Positions 1 to 9,700 of a stretch of DNA of 12,272 nt are shown piece by piece. The notes below the pieces were generated by a model. That model saw only the letters and a program-made list of their open reading frames with translations, had not been told where the DNA came from and searched no databases. Numbering within the stretch: position 1 is the first letter of the stretch; every line of letters starts with the position of its first letter. Source of the stretch: Haplosporangium gracile (taxonomy: Eukaryota; Mortierellomycota; Mortierellomycetes; Mortierellales; Mortierellaceae); assembly GCA_015499985.1 (NCBI GenBank), contig JAAAUF010000921.1, forward strand, positions 1 to 12,272. The letters run 5' to 3'. The position numbers were made by a program, and so were the translations under genes.

Positions 1-2816
1 AAAAAAAAAGTCTCTGCAAACGCTCTGACAGTGTCCAAGAAAAGCAAAAAAAGCCTCCGATCCTTAAATGCGACTCCCTTGGGTGGGACGTCCCTGACTG
101 CATCTTCTTCCCGTTCTTGCTTCCCTTAGTCGTTTTTGCTCCGCCTTGGCCCTGTGCTCAGCTTGCTTGCGTGACCTCTTCTGCCCTTTCTTCTTCTTGA
201 CAGCGAATGCTGTGGCGGCCTTGTTGACCTGGTGTTCCGATATCGATCCTCGTATGCTGTAGCGAGTTTTTAGTTTATCGAGAAAAGAGTCAGTACTTAA
301 GCCAATTCCTGCGCCTCCATCTATACATACGCCTGAACCTCCCACTTTCGACGATGGCAACGACGATCTTAATCTCGGCGATATTCCTGCTCACCACCGG
401 GCCCTGCTCGAGCGTGCAAAACTTCGACATTTCCTGACCCTGTCCGCTTCAGTCGACAATTCTCCTTTCCGGGCCAGAACTTTTGGCGAGATCGTGACCG
501 GCTGGGTTTGAATGTTGAAGTTGAGACTCCAGATACCAGGTATTTAGATTCCTTCAGCAGACGGCCGATGTGCTCCGCATCCATTGAGCTTGCACGGCGT
601 GAGCTTTGGGCGCCTTTAAGTGATGGCGATGAGCCCGATGACTATATAACGGGTGCGGTGATGGGCAGTTGGCCCGGGGGGAAAGAGCTCTCGCCACTGC
701 CAGTCTACAATCGATATTCAGAAAGCCCTCCGAAAGTGCCTACGTTTCGTCCGCCTTCAGTCCTGATTTCTCCTTTTCCTGGAGTCGACTGAGCTATAGC
801 AGACCTACAAACGTAGTCCCCAAGACTTTTCGATCGCGGATCTCCTTCCCGCCTTTCGTCAGCTTCCTGCGCTTTGCAGACCTGCAAGACCGCGTCCGTT
901 GATTTTTTCAGCCTGCATAAGAGGTTGTTGGATCCTCCGTAATTCAGCTGCACTCCCTCGCCTGTGCTTTTTGGGACCATCGCGAGCACCACGACCACTG
1001 CCAGCCACGCAATCGCTCGCCGTAGACTTGCCACTTGTCGATACCAAGCCCGGACAGTTCTCGGTATCTGTATCACTCTCGTCGTTGCTATTATTCCCGT
1101 CCTTACTACTGTCGTCAGTACTTGCCAAGTTCTGATCATCTCCACTCTCAATTTCCAGATCATCATTCTCTCGATCTGGATGACCCAACATCAACAGTCG
1201 CTCGCTTTGGAATACAAGACTCATCGACCCCAAATGCCGCATCAGAGCCGAGACTAATACCCGGACTTCCCTGTAATCAACTGGATCGGTTGTCGCAAAG
1301 GTTACCCCATACCGCGCTTCTCGATACACCGTAAACAGATTCTTTTGTGCGTTCCTGACCTCCGTTTGGATCCCTCGATGATGGACTTTGGGAGAGCGAT
1401 GGTTTTATGGTACAGTAGAAAGGACCGTGTGCTGAGGTTCAGGAGTGCCCGCGATGTCTCAAGCGAATCATTTAATGGGGTGGCTAATTATTTGGATGTG
1501 GTGTATTGCAAGGATGGGGTTGGTTAATTAAAGTTGTTGTAGGAAACGCACATGCTAACTATTATCAGATAAAGAAACTTACCCGTCTTTCACTGGTTGT
1601 TTCGGGCCAGAACACAACACTAACGATCAAGCATATCCCAACACCAAACATCATCGGCCCAATCAACTTCCAGTATGCATCAATATTAAACTTGACATCG
1701 TCGTTTGTCTTGCTGTACCCAAAGATATTGGCAATCATAAAAATCAGGAGTGTGCATGTCAGCTTTGCGTATCGCGCCGCAACCTTCGTCATGATCTAGA
1801 TCCTCACAAAGGACTATGCCGCTTCAAGTGTTCCATGTTTTGCGAAAAACTGTCGGTTGTAGGCAGCCACCGAGATTTGACAGGGGATGATCCAGGCGGT
1901 TGCAATGATCGCACCAAGCACGCAAAACATGGTCACCTCCAGTTGAGAACCCACAGTCCGAGCTGGATGCATGAGGACGATAGTAATGTTTGCCAGAAAG
2001 GACATGGGCTCCAAGAAGTTGGCGACTGGGTAGATTAGAGTCATGGAGGAAGAGAGGTACAATGCGGCCATGAAGCGGAGATGACGTCTCAGGACACGAT
2101 TTGAGAGCTGGTTTCTGAATTTTCTCCAGAGCGAAGGTGTAGGTGGTAGTGGGGATGCAAAGGGGACAGAGTTGGTGCTGTCTATCGATTCGCTTGAGAT
2201 GGAGAGGGATCGAGTGCTGGAGTTGATAGAGGGGCGAGTGTATCCAGATGATTCCTGAGGGTATCCTGCGTCACTTGTTGCTCGAAAGCTTCTAACGTTC
2301 TTGCTAGGCGATCCTGACGACGCCAAATCGAAGAATCTGTTGGTGGAGATGCAAAAGAAGCAAATGGGCACGATGTTAGCGACTAGTTATGAACAATGTT
2401 TGACGATAACTTGCTCATAGGACAGTTGTCGAGAGACTTGCCCTGATTGCTTCTGGGGTATAAAGTCTCCATATCCTGAGGAGCCTCCTGAACTACTGCC
2501 AACGATCGAATTCCGCGGCCGGGTGAGCGAGAGAAGGTATGTGACAGCCAGGCCTCCCTGTTTGGATCAGGCGGTGGTCCTGAGAGACTTAACCTCCTTC
2601 TCCTCTTACTCTCAGATTGCCGATGTGGTCGCGCCGCCGATCCAGGGTCCAGTAGTCCTGCTGGTGCTAGTAGTGATAGTTTTGAATGGACACTGTGGCG
2701 TCGTTAATCAGGACCGACAGAATGGGATTTGAAATAATCAGCTAGGACGAGTTGCTGTCGCCCCTGGACGGCACTTTCAGAATGCGGCGACAAGTTGTTT
2801 TCACTCACGACGACAT
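1..2816 (-). pseudogene. Decayed ArAE_2-type (brefeldin-A-sensitivity-like) putative ER membrane transporter, 3' end beyond the left edge
   Basis: Functional members are multi-membrane-span fungal proteins of the aromatic acid exporter/fusaric acid resistance-like group (Pfam ArAE_2_N plus a C-terminal extension); their substrate is not firmly known. A plausible start is the ATG at 2816-2814 (exon 2816-2809, strong GTGAGT donor), then an exon from 2692 to 2411 or 2438 encoding a Ser/Arg/Pro-rich tail with an RRRR run, then an exon from 2336 to 1583 carrying the membrane segments (PARTVGSQLEVT, GAIIATAWIIPCQ, YAKLTC, GPMMFGVGICL, FWPET). A further exon from about 1457 holds TRSFLLYHKTIALPKS, EVRNAQ, YREARYGVTFATTDP, SALMRHLGSMSL and ERLLMLGHPDRE, all typical of the family. 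Reading on needs frame switches near 1361-1370, 903-908, 464-473 and between about 66 and 200. In-frame stops stand at 1816-1814, 1798-1796, 707-705, 644-642 and 393-391. Family-like sequence (VAFKDRRLFLLFLDTV) continues to the left edge. Homologues are compared from memory, so the exact number of lesions is uncertain; assembly error or missed introns could explain single breaks but hardly all. Confidence 0.72.
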
Positions 2817-2907
2817 TGTCGATTGTGCTATTCTCGTTCAGAAGAGTAAAATGCAAAGAGGGGAGAAAAGACGCCAGAATTAGTTGCTTTGAAGTCCCAT
2901 AAGGCCT
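2817..2907 (-). promoter_or_regulatory. CT-rich tract upstream of the pseudogene start
   Basis: Read on the minus strand, about 2875-2835 is a pyrimidine-rich run (TCTTTTCTCCCCTC, then TTTTACTCTTC) ending some 20 bases before the ATG at 2816. Such CT tracts often precede transcription starts of filamentous fungal genes. It could equally be the polypyrimidine tract of an upstream intron ending in TAG at about 2829, so this is an inference from composition and position only. Confidence 0.3.
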
Positions 2908-3242
2908 TTAATCCCTGTCAGTAGGCGTCGAAGAGCTTGCAACTCTACTGACTCCTGCCTCGTCCTCTTGCCTATTGTCTTTCTCCTCGCGTTCGGAGTC
3001 ATGCTCCATGTGTTGATCGAATCCAGGCAAAGTGTCTACTGTGTTGTCGTTGTGTAATGAGAGATGGCAGGTCAGTTGGTGTTACCAAAAAGTGTAATCA
3101 CTATGAGCAGCAAGGTGAATTGAAAAGGAGCATACCTGCTTGCCACTAAGGTGTTAAGGACGCTCTGGAACAAGTATCCGTGTGCCCATGCAAGCGGGAA
3201 TGACGCGTCAAGGTCAGCGACTATTGCTGTGGAATCAGCCAT
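2908..3242 (-). CDS. Possible small two-exon gene, unrecognised (weak candidate)
   Basis: An ATG at 3242-3240 opens a frame beginning MADSTAIVADLDASFPLAWA and continuing into a hydrophobic stretch (FTLLLIVITLF). If a GTAACA donor at 3085 is joined to a CACAG acceptor ending at 3039 (47-base intron), the frame runs on into a strongly acidic and charged tail (HMEHDSEREEKDNRQEDE) and stops at TAA 2910-2908, giving 95 residues. The phase works, but this intron is half the length of the others in the window, and a better-looking donor (GTATGC at 3135) gives only a short product. I recognise no family. It sits between the nonaspanin 3' end and the pseudogene and could also be a lost 5' exon set of that pseudogene, or chance. 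Low confidence. Confidence 0.2.
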
Positions 3243-3432
3243 ATTTGCATGGCCGTTGAAATGTTTTGGCTGCTAATTGAGGAAGGAGATAAGTGAAACG
3301 AGCACCATTGCTATTGGGGAAACAAGCGCGTTTATCTCTGAGACGAAGTAGCGCGTTGATAGGCGGCTCTAGAACAAGATAAAGTTATTGAAGCCACAGC
3401 AACAAAAAAAAGCGTTCTATATATTATTATTT

Positions 3433-3438
3433 TTTATT
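3433..3438 (-). terminator. Candidate poly(A) signal AATAAA of the nonaspanin gene
   Basis: The minus strand reads AATAAA at 3438-3433, 38 bases after the TAG stop of the nonaspanin gene, within an A/T-rich stretch. Position and sequence fit a eukaryotic polyadenylation signal. The cleavage site cannot be fixed without transcript data. Confidence 0.55.
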
Positions 3439-3475
3439 GTCCCTTTTATCTTGACTGAAGACGAGTGTCAAGTCT

Positions 3476-6258
3476 CTAGTCAATCTTGACGGCAGAGTAG
3501 ATCTTCCTAACGAACCAGTAGGTGCTAATGAAACCCGCTGTGCCCGTCAAAAGTCCATACGCTGTGCAAATCATAAAACTGTTGACAAAGTAGATCAACC
3601 CTGGCACAAAGTGGTCGATCGACAGCTGCTTGAAGAAGTAGATCATGCTGTATACAAAGATGTACACCGCAGAGAACGCTGACGCAAGAAAACTCCTCCA
3701 CCACCAGTTGTAGTCCTATTTTGAGGATGTTACAACAAGAAAAAACAAAAAAGTTATTAGTCTTGCGTTGAATATTAACACGTACTGTACATGTACCCAT
3801 ATTCATAAAGCCCTCGGATCGTATACCTCATCGCACAACTGAAAATAAACAATGACAATGGTCATCTCCACGCATGTCACAAGCAGAATCATAAAAACCA
3901 AGCTCAGGAAGCCAAACATGTAGTAGTATTGTCCCTCCCAGATAGACTTGAGAATAAAAAACAGTTCGATGAAAATGACGGCAAATGGTAGCAATCCGCC
4001 CATCGCAATACTAGAAGGTGATAAATGATTGAAAATGTCACTTAAAGTCAGCTTTTGTCGAAGGATATCCTCTGACGAATAGTCATCTCATCTGCATAGT
4101 ACACTTCATAAAAAAGCACCTACGTGAAGCGAGGACGAAGATACCAGACAGGCTCAGGGATCTGACGAGGGATTTGGTTAGTGCGTCCTGGATGCTCAAT
4201 AACTGTCTTGCGCTGTCCAAAGTAGGCGCCCACCAAGTTCAAGGGTAACGAGATTCCGAACCACATCACGACCAGCGCAAAGAATGTTCCGAAGGGGATG
4301 GCGTTGGAAGAGTTCTGTGACCACACAAAGAGGTTCAGCAAGAATACGATCGTCATGAGAAATCCAGGAACAAGAGTTGCAGTCATAATGGCGTTCTTGG
4401 TCCATGAGCTGCCCTTGAAGACCTTATACAAACGGGCAGAGTAGTATCCCGCAAAGCAACTAGGTTGTGGTAAAATACACGATTAACAAGACTGTCAGCG
4501 AAGACGTCCTTGTCCATGATGCTTAATGTTGCTCCTTAATGGCTCCATATGAAATGTTCCTTACCCAGCAAAGACAAACAAGAACAGGCCGAACGATACG
4601 AATCCTCCACGGTACGAAGGGTTCAGCACACCAATAAGGGCAAACACTATCGGTAGAAGAAAAGAAGAGCATGTAAGTATCACAAAGACGACGTAGCTAC
4701 ATATCAGTATCCAAAAATGTTTTACTTACAAATGGTGGTAAGGGCCATGGCCAGAATTTGGACACCAGAGCCCAATAGACAACAGAGGAGCGAAGAGTAC
4801 TTGGGAGTACGGAAGACGTCGCCGTGAACAAGTTTCCATCCCGTGGTATCGTCGTGCTCATCCTTCATCTCCTCCTCGTTATACAGGGCAATATCCTTGT
4901 TGAGGGTCCTCATGATAATGATGGCAACCATCCCTGTGAGGAATAGCATGATGACCATCGAGTTGACGATCGAATACCAGTGGACCTGTGTATCAGTGTT
5001 AACAAGGTAAAGGTTCCAGCGGGTGCTCCACGTCACCTCCTTATCCTCGAGCCACAGCACCGAGTAGGTGTAAGTAATGTCCGTTGTTTTTTCAATCAGA
5101 GGCTGGAAATCCAGGAGCTTTCCTTCGTCGGGGCAGCTCTCTCCGAGGATCCTAAATATTGTCAATCGTGATATGTCAACTTGTCCGTCAGGATCCCGCT
5201 TGACTCCATGTTTGCTTTCAGTTCACAGAACTTCTGTCAATGATTCTATTGACTTACGAGAGGGGATAGACTTCAAATCCAACAATGAGCTTTCCGTCCG
5301 GGTTGCCAGGTTGAACTTGATACAGAATACGGATGGTGACATGGTTGTTGATGTTGATCTTTCCCTAATGATGTCCATTGGACAGTTACGCCAGGCGTTA
5401 GTTCGAAGTAACGGCCTGTATGATGAGAATTATGTCCGGTATATCATTTTTGTCTTTGTCGGTGGCTACCAGGAGGGAAGGAGGGATAAACAGCAAACGT
5501 ACATATTTCATCTTGCCCAGCGCGAATCCTGCTTCGTATTGCTTGTGCTTCTTGTCTGTCTTATCTCCCACGCTGTATCGTGTTGCTGCTGGTAGATTGT
5601 CGACAATCCTAAGATGATGAAAAAATACACATATAAATCAATGCTGAGTACAAGTCCCGCTAAATGTCAATTAGGATGTTCACAGTTTGGCTTTTTAATG
5701 TTGTTAACAGCTTCAGTAGATGAGAATGCCTTACCATTCAACAGAATATTCGTTTGAAATAAAGTCCTTTGCGAGAGCGGCATCCTCTGCGGCGACTGTC
5801 TTAGTACAAAGCGTCTTGCACTTTTCATCCTTGCCCACAATCAACTTTTCAGGTCATAGTAAAACAATAAACAGGGTCAGTCTCAGATAAACTACACATT
5901 TCCATTCAGAAACAAGAAGTACACGTTGCCTTTCAACAACAAGAAATGGAGTCAAGACTACCTCATAGTTGGAACTAGAGATGCGGTCTCCTCGGAGGAC
6001 CTCACCCAGGTTCAGCCAGGCCTTCTTGGCATCCTTGGGCGGTGAGCAGACAAAAGGCAGGTCTGCATAGGAATAGTCGAGGGGACTTTTTTTGGAATAG
6101 ATTTTGTTGACGTAGAGAGGAAGGCGGTCGTTGTCCTTGTAGACTGTCGGGGTCAGTCCCGGGATATAGAATGCCGACACAGGCATAGGGACCGAAGCGA
6201 TGGCGACAAGAACAGATGCCACGAGAGAGCCAATGACCCTCGAAGTAAGTGTGACCAT
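3476..6258 (-). CDS. Transmembrane 9 superfamily protein (nonaspanin / EMP70), complete, nine exons
   Basis: Nonaspanins are Golgi/endosomal membrane proteins involved in sorting of other membrane proteins, cell adhesion and metal homeostasis. Exons (minus strand): 6258-5962, 5844-5735, 5608-5503, 5364-5258, 5151-4730, 4646-4565, 4459-4124, 4010-3827, 3715-3476. All junctions are GT-AG and phase-consistent, giving 627 residues, normal for the family. Visible features: a signal peptide with probable cleavage after PVSA (residue 29); the lumenal-domain motifs FYIPGL and [11 protein letters not shown]; the first membrane span at about 268-288, followed directly by the family signature [22 protein letters not shown] (311-321); then eight further hydrophobic spans, including [29 protein letters not shown] and DYNWWWRSF. 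It ends in KID, which fits the K-X-D/E C-terminal COPI-binding Golgi-retention motif described for this family. The ATG at 6258-6256 is chosen because the signal peptide follows at once. Introns are 83-138 bases. No damage seen. Confidence 0.97.
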
Positions 6259-6322
6259 GATGTGGATGTGTTGTTTTTGATGTAGTTGCTGCTAGATGAC
6301 GATGATGGTGACTTTGGTACAG

Positions 6323-6340
6323 GTGAGTGAGTGAGTGAGT
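6323..6340. repeat. (GTGA)n tetranucleotide microsatellite
   Basis: The plus strand carries four and a half copies of GTGA in the 5' leader/promoter region of the nonaspanin gene. It is a short simple repeat and probably length-variable between strains. No function is claimed. Confidence 0.8.
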
Positions 6341-6647
6341 CCTGTTGTGTCCTGTGAGTGGCCTGAAGTGGTGTGAGTTCCTTTGATGACAAAAGTTGCC
6401 GTTTATGCAAGTCGGGTCGGCCGATTGGTCGGGGGTATGTGGTTTTGGTTGAGGAAGAAAAGAGGGGCAAACAAAAAAAAATAGAAAAAAGGAGTGGGTT
6501 GGGCTGAGTGAAGGGTCAAGAAGGAGCACCATTCTGGGATGCACACAGTGTGTGTGGCTTGCATACAAACCCCCTCCTGACGAGTGAAGATGATGAACCT
6601 TTTTTCGTCTATCAATCGAACCACCGGAAAAAAATAATCTCACTCAT

Positions 6648-6661
6648 ACACACACACACAC
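6648..6661. repeat. (AC)7 dinucleotide microsatellite with degenerate flanks
   Basis: Seven AC units are followed by an imperfect CGCACTCGCTCACACGCAC tail. The repeat lies about 90 bases downstream of the cyclase stop, in the presumed 3' UTR (TG-repeat on the transcribed strand). Confidence 0.85.
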
Positions 6662-6747
6662 GCACTCGCTCACACGCACAAAAGTGAAAATAAAACGCGT
6701 TTAAGCCATCGTCTTCGCAACTTCTCTAAATCAACTACATCAATAAC

Positions 6748-9700
6748 TCAACTGGGTGTAGGGATAGAAAACTCGGGCAAGGGCACCTCAGCAACGAAAG
6801 GCGGCTGCCAGTTGGGCGAAGGGTCCGTCAACCAGTCTGACGGATCTATTGACATGCTTTTAAACAGCACATACGCCTCCGAATAAAACCCATCCTTTTC
6901 CTCCGTCACATCCGCATACTGCCCCAGCTTGCTCAGATAATACGCCTGCACAAACTGGATCCCCTGTGTCTGGAGCCTCGATCGCTCCCACCCTCGCAAC
7001 AGTTTTTGGTACCCCTCCCGCCGGTGGTGGGCTCCCTGGAGAATAAAGCACCGGATAGAGTCGGCCAGGGTCATGAAGCACTCGCTGACGGCCTGGAAGG
7101 GGTCCTGGCTCAGGCACTGGATCACAGGTCGAAGAATCAGCTCGGTATCGTTCGCAAGGAGAGGTTCCACTGGGTTGTTCACAAGACTGGGGCTGGCACT
7201 ATCGAGAAGCACAAAGACCGCCATCACAACAAACGCGCAGCTCATCAATGGGAACGGATGTGCGGCAACGCCTTGATCCGCTATCCGCTCCGACAACAGC
7301 GTCGCATAAATCCTTGTCTTGTTGAATTGGCCCATCTTGGCGTAGTAGTACGACAGCATGCCATGCATCACCAGCATGTTCATCAACCGGGCTTTGGGTA
7401 AGATGAACCGCTCAATCAGCACCACCCAGCTCTCGGCGTCTCTCAACCTGTCTTGAAGCAGCAAGTTGGCGAGTGTTGGGATGGCAAACAGAGTCTCGCC
7501 CTCAGGGTCACCATTCTGGATAGCCACCGCAGACATGGCTCGGAGCAGTGCAGAGTCTTCGGGGTGGACATTGAACGACCCCTCCCACATCCGGTAGCTG
7601 CACTTCAAGGTCACCGCGCGATAATACGTCGCCAGGTTGCTGACTACACCAAACGACTTGCTCTCGTTGATCGCCTCCGACAGATAAGTGTGCGCACGCT
7701 CCCTATGTCCCTCGCAGTACTCCACATACCCGTGCATTGTCGGCAACATCCCCTCGGTGCCCTCTCCAGCCTCGTTGGCAAGGCGAGCCTTCCGCATGTA
7801 CTCCTGGCACGTGTGACGGTTGCCCTTGAAGTAATTAAGGATCGCATACCGGCCCAAGGATGCCGTCTGCTCGCCCGAGGGAAGTCCTAGTCGCCGAGAA
7901 TAGTTGAGCGTGTAGAGTGTTGCCAGCATAACGGCATTGGGCTCTATTTTCCAAAAGTAAATGTTCTGGAGACAGCCCAGGACACGGATTATCCTCTGAA
8001 GGGTGACCTGCGTCCGGGCATCGACTTTGGCCTTGGCCAACTTGCCTGGAAGAACTTGTCCAGGGGTGGTGCCGCCGTGGTAGTGAAAGATGAACTTTGT
8101 CTTCTCAACAAACAACGCCATCTTCCACTGCTGAGAGTTCTTGGGCCAATGGACTCCATAGCGCGCCAGACTGTCCAACAGCGCCGGCTCAGCCTCCTCG
8201 ACCCGCATCCGCTTTGATAGGGCCTCTCCCTTCATGCCGTAGATGTCCGCCAGATCCTCCTGGCTGACCATGCTGGTGGCGCCTCGGACCGTATCCAGGA
8301 TCTGAATCAGCTCTGTCAGACTCTGTGTTGCGTCGGGCAACATGTTACTCTTGAGGTCGAACGCTGAGATAGCCTTGAGGTACTTGATTTTCTTCTCGGT
8401 ATGGTCCGTCTTGAGGTAGTGTCGAGTGATCAACGGCAATAGATCCGAGAATTGGGCGGGCTCCAAAAACATCTCGTAGAACTGACCCATCGTCAAATGG
8501 TATCCCACTCGCTCCTCATACGGAATGGATTCATAGATATCCTTGGCGGTGGATTCGGAGCTGAACATGTACAGGGTGTTCATGGAAACATTGTCCGAGA
8601 ACTGGACGTTCATCAACTGCTCAGTGGCGATTGACAAGAACCGGAACGTGTCGAGGTCGCTGATCATCGTCGGAAAGGACCGTCCTGGCTCCGGGGTCCC
8701 CAGCATCGTCTCCAGAGGTCGAATCGCTGCCACCTCCGCCAACGAGAACTGTTGCCCCAGACAGCTGGCAATCTTCAAAAAGTCCTGGAACCGGGCTGTC
8801 ATCCGATCGTACTGCATCAAAATCATCTTTTTACGATCCTGCTTGACAAGCATCTCCTCCATGTTCTTGTACGACGGCGTTTGGATCGACTCCTTTCCTG
8901 TCGTTAGCAGCTCTCCATCGACAATATTGACGAAGCAAAAGTCCTTTAGCATAGTGGCCATGTTCTTGACAAACTTGGGGTTGCCTTTGGTCTTTTCCTG
9001 AACGAGCTCAATGACTGCTGGGTTGATCCTGGTGACATTCTTGTCCTCGAAAGTCTTGAGCAACGCCAGCTCAATCTCTCTCCGTTTGAGACCCTCGAGT
9101 ACAATATCCAAATGTTTGGCATGTCCTGTGAGGCTGTGAAGGGGGTTGCTGCCGTAATCGCGCTGAGGCCGAGAAAAGATGATCACCAAGACAGCAGGGC
9201 ACCGCTCGTGGATCACCTGAATGATGTGCAACGACTTGCTGTCCGTCCCTATTATAGGCAGTAAAGAAGTTTTCAGTCGTCTCGAACTTTTCGGTACAAT
9301 ATGCCCTATCGTGATACGCAATTCAAGATAAATTCCTTACATTGGACGTCCTCGAACATGACGATGATCTTGACAAACGTGCTCGCATAGTTGAGCATGC
9401 GCACAATAAAGTCCGCTAACATCTCGTCGTCGCGATCATTCATTACCGGTGCCGAGTAATCGGACGAGAGTGCGGCGATAATGTCGTGCAGCATGTGCAT
9501 CATCTCGTCACCTTCGCCCATCTTTTGTAAGGAGACATTGATGAGCGATTGAAGCTTGGTTATGTAGGTCGAGCTGCGTTTGGTTGGGGTAGGGTCACCA
9601 CATTGGCTGACCGTCGGGCTAAGTGACAGGTCCCAAGGGGAGCTGGAAGCCATACTCGACCGGATGGAAGGACCAAAATGTGAGCTGATGGGCGAATAGA

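Larger units (their letters stand above)
6259..6747. promoter_or_regulatory. Intergenic region: cyclase 3' UTR and nonaspanin promoter
   Basis: These 489 bases separate the stop of the upstream cyclase gene from the start of the nonaspanin gene, both on the minus strand. On the minus strand the centre (about 6494-6447) is a long pyrimidine tract (T and C runs, including T9), typical of fungal core promoters. I see no clear TATA box at a convincing position and no canonical AATAAA on the minus strand for the cyclase transcript; the AATAAA near 6688 is on the plus strand. Two simple repeats lie here and are listed separately. Open frames across this stretch are low-complexity and show no family resemblance. 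Confidence 0.5.

Noticed and set aside
1484..1582. Intron from the GTAAGT at 1582 to the TAG ending at 1484 in the transporter pseudogene
   Set aside because: It would shift the frame and stop after three codons; the alternative acceptor GAG ending at 1458 keeps phase, so I did not count this junction as a lesion.
1796..1816. A tiny GT-AG intron removing the two TAG stops
   Set aside because: The only candidate (GTCCTT to CTAG, 19 bases) is far too short to splice and its removal still leaves a TAA in frame.
2411..2438. A single definite donor for the second pseudogene exon
   Set aside because: Two weak GT sites (2437 and 2410) give the same phase; the sequence does not decide between them.
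1..2816. Reassigned stop codons (TAG/TGA read as amino acids)
   Set aside because: The nonaspanin gene ends in TAG and the cyclase gene in TGA at the expected lengths, so both work as stops in this genome; frame switches would remain unexplained too.
5077..5617. Plus-strand frames of 172 and 65 codons
   Set aside because: They overlap nonaspanin exons 3-5 and their introns; the minus-strand exon chain with correct phases and family motifs explains the region.
6684..6696. AATAAA-like sequence near 6688
   Set aside because: It is on the plus strand, while both flanking genes are transcribed from the minus strand.
7006..9001. Open frames on the plus strand (7006-7401, 7453-7890, 8543-9001)
   Set aside because: They lie antisense within the cyclase exon, whose minus-strand frame is open for 832 codons and shows family resemblance; the plus frames resemble nothing and are shadows of GC-rich coding sequence.
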